Source: JBEDUK01 sp040414485 (GTDB lineage Bacteria > Actinomycetota > UBA4738). Taken from it: a stretch of 64,000 bases of DNA. The stretch is from contig JBEDUK010000110.1 of assembly GCA_040414485.1 (NCBI GenBank), positions 4,305 through 68,304 of the forward strand, in the 5' to 3' direction. Under the pieces are notes generated by a model, which ran no database searches, was not told the origin of the DNA, and saw only the letters and a list, made by a program, of their open reading frames with translations. The translations under genes and the position numbers were made by a program. This document shows positions 8,384-17,020 of this stretch, piece by piece. Numbering within the stretch: position 1 is the first letter of the stretch; the number at the start of each line of letters is the position of its first letter.

Positions 8384-9541
8384 ATGCTCGACATGCACGT
8401 CGGTTCGACCACCCTCTATTTCGGTCCGTGGTACCGCAGGTCGCCGTATTTCGAGTCGACGCTGCGCGCCGGCTGCCGCGCATACGACATCTACAACCAC
8501 ATGTATCTGCCGGCGTACTACGACGATCCGGTGACCGAATATTGGGCGCTGCTGAACGGGGTGACGGTCTGGGACGTGAGCGTCGAGCGCATCGTGCAGA
8601 TCCAGGGACCCGACGCGCTCACGTTCACCAACATGATGACGTGCCGCGACCTCACCACCTGCGCGGTCGGACAGGGCAAGTACGCCGTCATCACCTCGCC
8701 GGACGGCGGCATCGTGAACGACCCGGTCCTGCTTCGCGTGGCCGAGGACACGTTCTGGCTGGCGCTCGCGGACAGCGACGTGGCGCTGTACGCACGCGGC
8801 CTGGCCGTGAACTCCGGGATGAACGTGACCGTGAGCGAGCCGCCGGTCTACCCGCTCCAGGTCCAGGGGCCGAAGTCGAAGGACGTCATCGGTTCGCTCT
8901 TCGGCGCGGAGATCGTCAACCTGCGTTACTACTGGTGTGCCGAAGCGTCGCTCGACGGAATTCCGGTCGTCATCTCCCGCACGGGATGGACGGGGGAGAT
9001 CGGATTCGAGGTCTATCTGTGCGATCCGAAGCGTGGCGCCGATCTGTGGGACCGGATCGTGGAAGCGGGGCGGCAGTTCGACATCCGGCCCATCGCGCCG
9101 TGCGAGGCGCGGCGCATCGAAGCGGGAATCTTCAACTGCAATTCGGACTTCAGCATCGAGAACAACCCCTTCGAAGTCACGGGGCTCGAGCGGTTGGTGG
9201 AGTCCCAGGATGCCGACTATCTGGGGAAGGCCGCGCTGGAGCGGATCCGCCGCGAGGGCGTCTCGAAGAAACTCGTGGGGATCGAGGTGGGCGGCGAGCC
9301 GCTTCCGTTCGAGATCACGCAGTTCTGGCCCGCCTTCTCCGGAGGCGAGCGCATCGGGCACGTCACGGACCTCATCAGGTCGCCGCGACTCGAGAGGAAC
9401 ATCGGGTACGTCTGGGTGCCGATCGAGCTCGCCGACCCCGGCACGGAGTTGGAGGTCGAGATGCCCGACGGCTCCCGTTCCCAGGCCCGGACGGCGGCGC
9501 TTCCGTTCCTCGACCCCCGCAAGGCCATCCCGAAGGGCTAG
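8384..9541 (+). CDS. GcvT-family tetrahydrofolate-dependent aminomethyltransferase/demethylase
   Basis: 385 residues matching the T-protein fold. It has a folate-binding N-terminal domain with VTVWDVSVERIVQIQGPDAL, the RTGWTGEIGFEVYL motif (YTGE-like in GcvT) and a C-terminal barrel ending in ALPFLDPRK. No gcvH or gcvP is nearby, so it is more likely a stand-alone folate-dependent demethylase (dimethylglycine, sarcosine or DMSP-demethylase type) than part of glycine cleavage. The ATG at 8384 has GGAGG 9 nt upstream. Divergent from the sedolisin gene across about 280 bp. A second GcvT-like gene occurs at 31.7-32.9 kb. Confidence 0.8.
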   Translation: MLDMHVGSTTLYFGPWYRRSPYFESTLRAGCRAYDIYNHMYLPAYYDDPVTEYWALLNGVTVWDVSVERIVQIQGPDALTFTNMMTCRDLTTCAVGQGKYAVITSPDGGIVNDPVLLRVAEDTFWLALADSDVALYARGLAVNSGMNVTVSEPPVYPLQVQGPKSKDVIGSLFGAEIVNLRYYWCAEASLDGIPVVISRTGWTGEIGFEVYLCDPKRGADLWDRIVEAGRQFDIRPIAPCEARRIEAGIFNCNSDFSIENNPFEVTGLERLVESQDADYLGKAALERIRREGVSKKLVGIEVGGEPLPFEITQFWPAFSGGERIGHVTDLIRSPRLERNIGYVWVPIELADPGTELEVEMPDGSRSQARTAALPFLDPRKAIPKG

Positions 9542-9584
9542 CCATCGGGGCCGATCCCGGCCGCCGGCCGGCATTGCGGTGGAG

Positions 9585-9590
9585 TAGCCT
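9585..9590 (+). promoter_or_regulatory. -10 box (TAGCCT) for leaderless DUF2277 gene
   Basis: TAGCCT ends 8 nt before the ATG at 9599; no ribosome site intervenes. Confidence 0.4.
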
Positions 9591-9598
9591 GGCCCGCC

Positions 9599-9814
9599 AT
9601 GTGCCGATCCATCAAGACGCTCCGCCGGCCGGACGAGCCGGCAACAGAAGAGGAGATCCGCGCCGCCGCCCTGCAGTTCGTGCGGAAGGTCAGCGGCTAC
9701 CGGGTTCCGTCGAAGGCGAACGCAGAGGCGTTCGACGCCGCGGTCGATGACGTGACGGTGGCATCACGGCGCCTCCTGGAATCCCTGGCGCAGCGCTCAG
9801 CGACCCGACGGTGA
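9599..9814 (+). CDS. DUF2277 family small protein
   Basis: 71 residues starting MCRSIKTLRRP and continuing with TEEEIRAAALQFVRKVSGYR. This matches the conserved DUF2277 layout (MCRSIKTLR ... EEEIRAAALQYVRKISGF). The function is unknown. It overlaps the following phosphoesterase GTG start by 4 nt (GTGA), implying translational coupling. Confidence 0.85.
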   Translation: MCRSIKTLRRPDEPATEEEIRAAALQFVRKVSGYRVPSKANAEAFDAAVDDVTVASRRLLESLAQRSATRR

Positions 9815-11277
9815 GGAGTCCATCAACGGTGGGCCGCCGGGCTGCCGCGAGGCGGTCCGCCCTCGGCCTGGCGTCCGTGTGCCTTGCTGCGTCCCTGCTC
9901 GTGTCCTGCACTTCCAACGCGTCGCCGCCGTCAGCAGGTGGCCCTGTGCGCACCACCTCGCCGAGGGGCAGCGGCGGGGGCACCTCGCCGGGCCCCACCG
10001 CGTCGCCCTCCGTCACGGCGGCGACCGGCGCGGGCTCGATCGATCAGATCCAGCACGTCATCTTCATCGTCAAGGAGAACAGGACCTTCGACTCGTACTT
10101 CGGCGCGTACCCGGGTGCCGACGGCGCCACGACCGGGCGGACCTACGACGGCCGGACCGTTCGGCTCAAACGCGCGCCCGACGTGCTTCCGGTGGACATC
10201 GCCCACGGGTTCTCCAACGGCCTGCAATCCATCGACGGCGGGAAGATGGACGGCTTCAGCCTCATCCCGGGAAACGACCGCCTGCAGGGGTACGTGCAGT
10301 ATTCGCGGTCGCAGATGCCGGCCTACTGGGCCTACGCCGACCGGTTCGTGCTCGCCGATCACTTCTTCACGTCGATCTTCGGCGCGACGTACCCGGAGCA
10401 CCTCTACGTCGCGGCCGCGCAGTCCGACCTGATCGTCGACAACAAGTCCACGGCCGATCACCCGGGCAACTACTGCGACGACCCGACCGAGTATTCGACG
10501 AAATTCAAGAGCCGCCTGACCGCGGCGCAGCAGGCGAAGATCACGTATTACGAACAGCGGATCAATCAGCCGGGCATGCGCGACGCGCTGACGAAGTACT
10601 GGACCTCGATCCGCCTGTGCTTCGAGATCAAGGTGCTGCCGGACGAGCTCGAGCGGGCCGGTGTCTCATGGAAGTACTACGTGACGAACGATCGCTGGCA
10701 GGACGTCCTTCAGTCCGTGCGGCACGTGCGCTACGGCCCGATGTGGAAGAAGGTGCAGGATCCCTCGCAGTTCATGAAGGACTTGAAAGGCAGTCACCTT
10801 CCCCAGGTGTCCTGGCTGATCCCGCCCGAGCCGTACAACGAGCATCCGGGAGAGGGCGTCAGCGTCTGCGCGGGAGAGAACTGGACCGTGCAGCAATTGA
10901 ACGCCATCCAGCAGAGCCCGTACTGGCCGCACACGCTGGTGGTGCTCATCTGGGACGACTTCGGCGGCTTCTACGACCACGTGCCGCCGCCCCTGTACGA
11001 CATCATGGGCCTGGGGCCGAGGACGCCCGCGCTGATCATGTCGCCCTGGACCAGGGCGGGATCGAACGGCGACGGCGGCTCGATCGATCACACCGTGTAC
11101 GAGGCCTCGTCGGTCCTGCGGTTCATCGAGGACCGGTGGGACCTCGCGCCCATGACGTCCCGAGACGCGCGGGCGGACCCGCTGACGGGCGCCCTGGACT
11201 TCTCGCAGCCTCCCCGGCTCGACCCGCTGATCCTTCACGGGCGCCACGACTGCCCGTACGGGAACGACCTGGGCTGA
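9811..11277 (+). CDS. Lipoprotein phosphoesterase (phospholipase C / acid phosphatase-like)
   Basis: 488 residues. The N-terminus is a lipoprotein signal with a lipobox-like LLVSC, followed by a Ser/Pro/Gly linker. The catalytic domain starts at IDQIQHVIFIVKENRTFDSYFG, the phosphoesterase family (PF04185-type) metal and nucleophile region also found in bacterial phospholipase C and acid phosphatases. Conserved C-terminal metal sites include IWDDFGGFYDHV and RTPALIMSPW. It is probably anchored outside the membrane, where it would release phosphate or cleave phospholipid head groups. Which substrate is used cannot be told from sequence. Confidence 0.85.
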   Translation: MRSPSTVGRRAAARRSALGLASVCLAASLLVSCTSNASPPSAGGPVRTTSPRGSGGGTSPGPTASPSVTAATGAGSIDQIQHVIFIVKENRTFDSYFGAYPGADGATTGRTYDGRTVRLKRAPDVLPVDIAHGFSNGLQSIDGGKMDGFSLIPGNDRLQGYVQYSRSQMPAYWAYADRFVLADHFFTSIFGATYPEHLYVAAAQSDLIVDNKSTADHPGNYCDDPTEYSTKFKSRLTAAQQAKITYYEQRINQPGMRDALTKYWTSIRLCFEIKVLPDELERAGVSWKYYVTNDRWQDVLQSVRHVRYGPMWKKVQDPSQFMKDLKGSHLPQVSWLIPPEPYNEHPGEGVSVCAGENWTVQQLNAIQQSPYWPHTLVVLIWDDFGGFYDHVPPPLYDIMGLGPRTPALIMSPWTRAGSNGDGGSIDHTVYEASSVLRFIEDRWDLAPMTSRDARADPLTGALDFSQPPRLDPLILHGRHDCPYGNDLG

Positions 11278-11316
11278 CGTCGACCGCCTCGGCGGCGCTG
11301 ACCGCCCGCGGGGGGT

Positions 11317-12978
11317 TCAGGCGATGACCGGGCGGTGGCGGTCGATGATCGAACCCAGATCCGTGCCGGACGGCAGGGTGCCGAACGACCGCGGGCCGTC
11401 GCTGTCCAGCCGTGAGCCGATGAACGCGTCCGCGACGGCTGCAGGCGAATGCCGGAGCGCCAGCGACGCCTGAAGGATCAGCGCCAGACGCTCGGCCGAG
11501 CGCCTCGCCTCGCGTTCGGCCTCGTCCGGATCCATCGAGCCGAGGCGCGACAGGTCCGACCGCGCTCCGTCGACGGCACGGTCGAATCGCCGGTCCGTCC
11601 CACGAGCCTGTTCGATCTCTTCGAAGACGGCATCGGCCGCCTCCGGCGCCCTAGCCAGTGCCCGCAGCACGTCCAGCGCGATGACGTTGCCGCTCCCCTC
11701 CCAGATCGAGTTGAGGGGCGAGTCCCTCAGCAGGCGCGGCAAGGGCGACTCCTCGACGTAGCCGTTGCCGCCGAGCACCTCCATCGCCTCGGCCGCGACA
11801 GGGGTCGCCCGCTTGCAGACCCAGAACTTGGCCACGGGCGTGGCCAGGCGCTGGAAGGCAAGGGCGGCCTCCGACCCGGTCCCGGCCTCGTCGAACGCCC
11901 GCGCCAGCCGGAACGCCAGCATGCTGGCCGCCTCCGACTCGAGACAGAGGTCCGCCAGGACGCTCCGCATGAGCGGCTGGTCCAGGAGCCTCCGGCCGAA
12001 CGCGGTTCGGAACGCCGCGTGGTGGGTCGCCTCGGCGACCGCGCGACGCATGTTGGCCGCCGAGCCCAGGACGCAGTCGAGGCGCGTGTGATTGACCATC
12101 TCGATGATGGTCGGCACGCCGCGACCCTCCTCGCCGACGCGCCACGCGAGCGCGCCGTCGAATTCGACCTCACCGGACGCGAGCGAGCGCGTCCCGAGCT
12201 TGTCCTTCAGCCGGATGATGTGGAAGCCGTCGTTCCGCGAACCATCGGGGAGCGCGCGGGGGAGCAGGAAGCACGTCAGCCCGCCGGGCGCCTGCGCGAG
12301 CACGAGGAACGCGTCCGAGACCGGATGCGAGCAGAACCACTTGTGGCCGGTGAGCTCGTAGACCCCCTCGCCGCCGGCGGCCGGGACCGCCTGTGTCGTG
12401 TTCGCCCGGACGTCCGAGCCCCCCTGCTTCTCGGTCATGGCCATTCCGCAGAGCGCCGCCGCCGCCGGATCGGCGTCGGTGAATCGTGGTTCCCAGCCGG
12501 CGGCCAGGGCCGGCTCGTGCCGGAGGGCAGGGACCGCCGCGTACGTCATGGACAGCGGGCAGCCGACGCCGGCTTCGGCCTGCGAGAGCAGGTACAGCAG
12601 GGCGCCCCGGACCACGTGCCCGCCCGCGCGCGGTTCGCGCCACGGCAGCGACGGGATGCCGGCCGAGATGCCGAGGTGCAGAAGCGCGGTCCATGCCGGG
12701 TGGAACTCGACCTCGTCCACGCGATTGCCGTACCGGTCGTGCGTGCGAAGCGACGGAGGGTTGCGGTCCGCGAGCGGGCCCCATTCGGCCAGCGGCTCGC
12801 GGCCGACGGCGGACCCGAACGCGTGGAGCCGCTCCGCGCCCCATTCGCCGCCCTCGCGGGCAGTCGCCTCCACCAGGACGCGGTCCTGTTCGAACAGATC
12901 GAATCCCTGCAGCGGAGGTGGTTGGTTCGTCACCCGATGCGTTTCGTGCTGCCCGGTGGTGCGATCCTGAAGCGCCAT
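11317..12978 (-). CDS. aidB: AidB-like acyl-CoA dehydrogenase
   Basis: 553 residues, close to AidB length (about 540) and much longer than ordinary acyl-CoA dehydrogenases. Features are the flavin-contact loop CGMAMTEKQGGSDVRANTT, the GHKWFCSHPVSDAFLVLAQ strand, HTRLDCVLGSAANMRRAV, and the C-terminal GGNGYVEESPLPRLLRDSPL and IWEGSGNV motifs. In E. coli, AidB is an alkylation-response flavoprotein that binds DNA and can oxidise isovaleryl-CoA. It lies 24 bp downstream of the Eis-like gene on the same strand and is probably co-transcribed. Confidence 0.88.
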   Translation of the reverse strand: MALQDRTTGQHETHRVTNQPPPLQGFDLFEQDRVLVEATAREGGEWGAERLHAFGSAVGREPLAEWGPLADRNPPSLRTHDRYGNRVDEVEFHPAWTALLHLGISAGIPSLPWREPRAGGHVVRGALLYLLSQAEAGVGCPLSMTYAAVPALRHEPALAAGWEPRFTDADPAAAALCGMAMTEKQGGSDVRANTTQAVPAAGGEGVYELTGHKWFCSHPVSDAFLVLAQAPGGLTCFLLPRALPDGSRNDGFHIIRLKDKLGTRSLASGEVEFDGALAWRVGEEGRGVPTIIEMVNHTRLDCVLGSAANMRRAVAEATHHAAFRTAFGRRLLDQPLMRSVLADLCLESEAASMLAFRLARAFDEAGTGSEAALAFQRLATPVAKFWVCKRATPVAAEAMEVLGGNGYVEESPLPRLLRDSPLNSIWEGSGNVIALDVLRALARAPEAADAVFEEIEQARGTDRRFDRAVDGARSDLSRLGSMDPDEAEREARRSAERLALILQASLALRHSPAAVADAFIGSRLDSDGPRSFGTLPSGTDLGSIIDRHRPVIA

Positions 12979-13002
12979 CGACGAGCGCGAGGCTACGCCG
13001 TT

Positions 13003-14226
13003 TCAGAATTCCAACGGGCACCACGGCGGCGGGTCCGCGGCGAACATCCGGCTCGCCAGGTCGACGGCGCCTGCCCGCTCCTCGAACACACGCCCCGCGG
13101 TCGCCAGTTGGTGGAAGGTCGTGCCGCCCAGGAACGCGGCCCCCAGGGCGGTCGCGTCGACGCGGATGTGCGGTTCGGCCGGAGAGGGCCGGCATGCCGC
13201 GCCGTTCGGCCCGCCCTGGAGCTCGTACGTTCCCTCGGTCCACGGGCAGAACGCGTCGCGAACGTCCAGGACGATCGATCCCTCGGCGCCGTACGTCCGC
13301 CCGCCGAGCGCCGCCGGCACGTCGACCACGCGCACGAACAGCGCGTCGGTCAGCGCGAACCGGAGGCGTCGCGGCTCGGTGATCATGTGCAACAGCGGCT
13401 CGTCCGACGGCCGGCCCCAGGCTTCGACCTTCTTGATGAGGTCGATGCCGAAGACGTACCGCCACAGCGCCTCGTACGCGGCCGGCGTCTCGGCGAACAG
13501 ATGGCGTACCGACACCGTGCCGCCCGGCAGGCCGTCGGACCATTCGGACTTGACCCGGTACGAACAGATGCCGTCGACGGTGCCGGAGGTCTGGTGCAGC
13601 GTGCAGAAGAGCGCGCTGGCGCCCTCCCGCCAGCGCTCCAGGTCGGCATACGCCGCGGCCCACATCTCGGCGCCGCGTGACGGCATGCCGGGCCGCTGCC
13701 CGCGCACACGGTCGTAGAGAGCCGGGAGCACGCCCAGCGCCTCCTCCCTGCTGACCAGGCGGAGGGTTCCGCCCTGATCGTCAGTCTGGTTGACGAATTG
13801 CACCCGGTCGCGGTCCGCCTCCATCCGGCCGCCCAGCGTTGCCAGGCCGTAGCCGAACCGCCCGTAGATGGATCCCTCCGATGCCCACAGGCCTGCCAGC
13901 GGCTCGCCCCGATCGCGGACGTCCGACAGTTGCCGGCGCATGAGCGCCGTGAGGATGCCGCGGCGCCGGTGCGTCGGGAGCACGCCGGTGGCGGTCACGC
14001 CGGCCATCGGGAGGTCGCCGCCGGGCACCGTCACGCTCATGGTGTCGATGAGGGTCGTGCCCACGATCGCCTCGCCGTCGAACGCGGCCAGCGAACGGTC
14101 GAGCTCGGAGACGCCGCGCCAGAGCGCGGTGCTCTCCTTGTCGGGATGGTCGCCGAACGCGTTCTGGTCGACCTTGACGAAGGCGTCGAATTCCTCGGGC
14201 TGGATGGGACGGATATCGATGTCCAT
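13003..14226 (-). CDS. Eis-like GNAT acetyltransferase with SCP2-type C-terminal domain
   Basis: 407 residues with the three-part Eis layout. A first GNAT region (about 1-130) carries the acetyl-CoA loop GVLPTHRRRGILTALMRR, a second degenerate GNAT region follows, and a sterol-carrier-like C-terminal domain holds RFALTDALFVRVVDVPAAL and ends in the free carboxyl of CPLEF. In Eis proteins the terminal carboxylate is catalytic, and a terminal Phe is common. Mycobacterial Eis acetylates aminoglycosides at several positions; this homologue's substrate is not known. The ATG at 14226 gives MDIDIRPIQPEEF. Confidence 0.85.
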   Translation of the reverse strand: MDIDIRPIQPEEFDAFVKVDQNAFGDHPDKESTALWRGVSELDRSLAAFDGEAIVGTTLIDTMSVTVPGGDLPMAGVTATGVLPTHRRRGILTALMRRQLSDVRDRGEPLAGLWASEGSIYGRFGYGLATLGGRMEADRDRVQFVNQTDDQGGTLRLVSREEALGVLPALYDRVRGQRPGMPSRGAEMWAAAYADLERWREGASALFCTLHQTSGTVDGICSYRVKSEWSDGLPGGTVSVRHLFAETPAAYEALWRYVFGIDLIKKVEAWGRPSDEPLLHMITEPRRLRFALTDALFVRVVDVPAALGGRTYGAEGSIVLDVRDAFCPWTEGTYELQGGPNGAACRPSPAEPHIRVDATALGAAFLGGTTFHQLATAGRVFEERAGAVDLASRMFAADPPPWCPLEF

Positions 14227-14351
14227 GCTGGGTAGAACCTCGGTGATCGGTCTGATTCGGGCCGCCGGCCGCGGTCGCGGGAAGCCGCGTCGCGAGGGCC
14301 CGACTTTAGCAGGGGCATTCGCGCTGGTACGACCCGTTGCCGAGGGGTACC

Positions 14352-15107
14352 ATGGTCCGCCACATGACCGCCATTCGCGACCCGGAGACCCAGACATACA
14401 CGTGGCGCGGCCGAGGCGGTCCCTTCGACCTCCTCCTCGGGCCCCGAACGTTCGCCCCGAGCCGCACCAGCGTGGAGGTTGCGGAGGAGATCCAGATCCG
14501 TCCCGGCGACACGGTGATCGACGTGGGGTGCGGGTCGGGCGTCCTCGCCTTCATCGCTGCGCGACTGGGCGCGGGACACGTGTTCGGGACCGACGTGAAC
14601 GAGGAGGCGGTCCGGTTCGCGCGGCGCAACGCGGAGGTGCTCGGCGTGGCCGATCGCGTGGAGTTCCGGGTCGGGAACCTGTTCGAGCCGCTTCGCGGCG
14701 TGCAGGCGGACGTCGTGATCGGCGACGTGGCCGGCATCCCAGACGCGCTGGCCGAGGCCACCGGCTGGTATCCCGGCGGGTTCAGCGGCGGACCCACCGG
14801 CGCCGAGGTCCCGGTGGCGATGATCGAGGCCACACGCTCGCACCTTCGGCCCGGCGGCCGGCTGTACCTGCCGACGGGCTCGATCCAGGACGAGGGGGCC
14901 GTGCTCCGGGCGGCGCGAACGATCTTCGGCGAGAGCCGGATGAGGCAGCTTCGCGAGCGGCTTTTCCCGCTTCCAGCGAAGCTGAGCGACTCGCAGGTCA
15001 TCCGCCGGCTGATGGAGTCCGGCGTCGTGAGCCTGATCCGGAAGGGCAGCCGGCTCCTGTGGGCGATGCGTGTGTGGGAGTGCGAAGCGCCTCCGGCCAC
15101 CGCCTGA
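14352..15107 (+). CDS. Class I SAM-dependent methyltransferase (PrmA/PrmC-like)
   Basis: 251 residues with a Rossmann methyltransferase core. Motif I is DTVIDVGCGSGVLAFIAA, followed by GTDVNEEAVRFARRNAEVLG and a motif IV-like ADVVIGDVAG in place of an NPPY motif. The lack of NPPY argues against a standard protein-glutamine or N6-adenine methyltransferase. The N-terminal YTWRGRGGPFDLLLGPRTFAPSR resembles PrmA-type ribosomal-protein methyltransferase homologues. The ATG at 14352 has a GAGGGG site 5 nt upstream; a second ATG at 14364 is possible. It is divergent from the Eis-like gene. Confidence 0.8.
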   Translation: MVRHMTAIRDPETQTYTWRGRGGPFDLLLGPRTFAPSRTSVEVAEEIQIRPGDTVIDVGCGSGVLAFIAARLGAGHVFGTDVNEEAVRFARRNAEVLGVADRVEFRVGNLFEPLRGVQADVVIGDVAGIPDALAEATGWYPGGFSGGPTGAEVPVAMIEATRSHLRPGGRLYLPTGSIQDEGAVLRAARTIFGESRMRQLRERLFPLPAKLSDSQVIRRLMESGVVSLIRKGSRLLWAMRVWECEAPPATA

Positions 15108-15111
15108 GCGC

Positions 15112-16209
15112 GTGACGTCGGCGCGCCCGGGCCGCCGTTTCGGCGCCGGGGCCCCCCGCGGGCGCGGGTCGCCGCCTCCCACTCGATCCGACCGACGTCT
15201 GCGCTTCGCGGCCTTCGGATTGCTCGCCGCGCTCGCGACGCTCGTCGCCGCGGCGTGCCGAAGCGCGCCGGCAGGGACCGGCTCGCCGACCCCAACCGCC
15301 GGCGGCGGCACCGGCGGCACGCCGCCCGCGTCGGCGGCGCGCCCGGTCAGGCTGACGGTCGCCCGCGCGGCGTTCGCCCTTCCGGCGGCGGTCCAGCGGG
15401 CGGTCGCGATCGTCGATGGCGGGACATTGGTCGTGGCCGGAGGCCTGGACGCGTCCGATTCGTCCACCGACGCGGTCGCGGGCATGGACGTCGCTTCCGG
15501 ACACGCGGGGTCCATCGGCACCATGCCGAACAGGTTCCACGACGCCGCCGCCGCGTCGATCGGCGGCCGGTTGTTCGTCTTCGGGGGGGGCGTCGGCGGC
15601 GCGAGCTCGGACGCGGTCCAGCGATTCGATCCTTCGACCGGAGCGGGAGCGGTGGTGGCCCACCTGCCCACGCCGCTCTCCGACGTCTCGGCCGGAACGG
15701 TCGGCGGCGAGGTCTACCTGGTGGGCGGCTACGACGGGGTCACGCCGCAGCGCGGGATCCTGGGAACGATCGACGGCATGAGCTTCGAACGGGTCGGGTC
15801 GCTCTCGCGCGGTCTCCGCTACACGGCCGTGACCGGGGCCGACGGCCGTCTGATCATCGCGGGCGGCGAGACGCCGTCCGGCCCGGTCTCGACCGTCATG
15901 GCGTTCGATCCCCGAACCTCGAAGGTTCAACGGATCGCGAGTCTGCCCGTCCCGGTGGGACACGCGGCGGCGTTCGCGCTCGGCGGATTCGTGTTCGTCG
16001 CCGGCGGCCTCGATGCCGCCGGGCATGCGGTCCGAACGATCACGGCGATCGATCCCGCGACCGGCGCCGTGACGCCCGCGGGTCGTCTTCCGGCGCCCCT
16101 GTCGGACGCGGCCGTCGCGCAGGCCGGCGGCCGGGCGTACCTGGCCGGCGGATGGAACGGCGGGGCGGTGAACGCCGTGCTCGAGGCGCAGGTCCGGGCC
16201 GCCTCGTGA
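15112..16209 (+). CDS. Kelch-repeat beta-propeller lipoprotein
   Basis: 365 residues. The signal has a lipobox-like LVAAACRSA, then a Thr/Pro/Gly-rich linker. The rest is about six Kelch repeats of some 45-50 residues, each with a GGxLxVxGG-type strand pair (for example GGRLFVFGGGV, GGEVYLVGGYDG, GGFVFVAGGLDA, GGRAYLAGGWNG). Kelch propellers are protein-interaction or sugar-binding surfaces; no catalytic residues are evident. The GTG at 15112 follows the methyltransferase stop by 4 nt, suggesting co-transcription. Confidence 0.82.
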   Translation: MTSARPGRRFGAGAPRGRGSPPPTRSDRRLRFAAFGLLAALATLVAAACRSAPAGTGSPTPTAGGGTGGTPPASAARPVRLTVARAAFALPAAVQRAVAIVDGGTLVVAGGLDASDSSTDAVAGMDVASGHAGSIGTMPNRFHDAAAASIGGRLFVFGGGVGGASSDAVQRFDPSTGAGAVVAHLPTPLSDVSAGTVGGEVYLVGGYDGVTPQRGILGTIDGMSFERVGSLSRGLRYTAVTGADGRLIIAGGETPSGPVSTVMAFDPRTSKVQRIASLPVPVGHAAAFALGGFVFVAGGLDAAGHAVRTITAIDPATGAVTPAGRLPAPLSDAAVAQAGGRAYLAGGWNGGAVNAVLEAQVRAAS

Positions 16210-16247
16210 AGGTCTCGTTGTGAACGCCCACGGCCACTCCGCTTACC

Positions 16248-16253
16248 TACAGT
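16248..16253 (+). promoter_or_regulatory. -10 box (TACAGT) for leaderless CPBP gene
   Basis: TACAGT lies exactly 6 nt before the GTG at 16260, placing the transcription start on the start codon. Confidence 0.5.
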
Positions 16254-16259
16254 GACCCC

Positions 16260-16997
16260 GTGGCGGTGACACTCGTGCGTTCGACCAGGCGTGTGCGGCT
16301 CACGGAAGAGCTGGTCATCGTCCTTTCCCTGACGCTCCTGCAGAGCGCCGCGTACGCGATCGTGAACTTCCTCTCGGCGCCGGTCTCCGGGGTGACGGTC
16401 GCGTCGGCGGACCAGAACAGCCAGTTGCTGCTCCAGCTGATGGACTTCGCCTTCGGCCTGGCCCCCGTCGCGCTGGTCCTGTACCTCATCCGGCAGGACG
16501 ACGAGCCGCCGGCTCGGTTCGGATTGGCCTCGCCGCTCGGGTTCGGCTCGGACCTGGCGCTCGGCGGCTTCCTGGCGACGACCGTCGCGATCGTCGGGAT
16601 CGGCATCTACGTGGGCTCGGTCAGCCTGCACCTGAACAGGTTCGTGGTGCCGGTGCCGCCGCTCGGGCACTGGTGGACGATCCCCATGCTGATCCTGACC
16701 GCGATCGAGGCCGGCCTGCTCGAAGAGCTGATCGTGGTCGGCTACATGATCACGCGGGCCGAACAGATCGGCATCTCGACTGCCGCCGCCGTCGCCATGA
16801 GCGCGGTGCTGCGCGGTTCGTACCACCTGTACCAGGGGTGGGGCGGCTTCGCCGGCAACCTGCTCCTGGGCCTGTTCTTCGGCATGGTGTTCGTGCGAAC
16901 CCGCCGGGTCTGGCCGTTGGTGATCGCCCACGCCATGATCGACACGCTCGCCGGGCTCGGCTACATCGTGTTCCACAACCACCTGCCGGGCCTGTAG
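16260..16997 (+). CDS. CPBP-family intramembrane metalloprotease
   Basis: 245 residues with about six to seven membrane segments. The CPBP/ABI motifs are visible in order: the Glu pair in EAGLLEELIVVGYMITR, the His-containing RGSYHLYQGWGGFAGN, and IAHAMIDT near the C-terminus. These residues bind the catalytic water or metal in Rce1-like intramembrane endopeptidases. In bacteria such proteins act in envelope stress or peptide self-immunity; the target here is unknown. The GTG at 16260 is supported by a leaderless-type promoter. Confidence 0.85.
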   Translation: MAVTLVRSTRRVRLTEELVIVLSLTLLQSAAYAIVNFLSAPVSGVTVASADQNSQLLLQLMDFAFGLAPVALVLYLIRQDDEPPARFGLASPLGFGSDLALGGFLATTVAIVGIGIYVGSVSLHLNRFVVPVPPLGHWWTIPMLILTAIEAGLLEELIVVGYMITRAEQIGISTAAAVAMSAVLRGSYHLYQGWGGFAGNLLLGLFFGMVFVRTRRVWPLVIAHAMIDTLAGLGYIVFHNHLPGL

Positions 16998-17020
16998 CGA
17001 TCCGGCGCGATCCTCGCGCA

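Noticed and set aside
11300..11337. Inverted repeat ACCGCCCG/CGGGCGGT as a terminator between the phosphoesterase and aidB
   Set aside because: 8-bp stem with a 22-nt loop, partly inside the aidB coding end; easily chance at this GC content.
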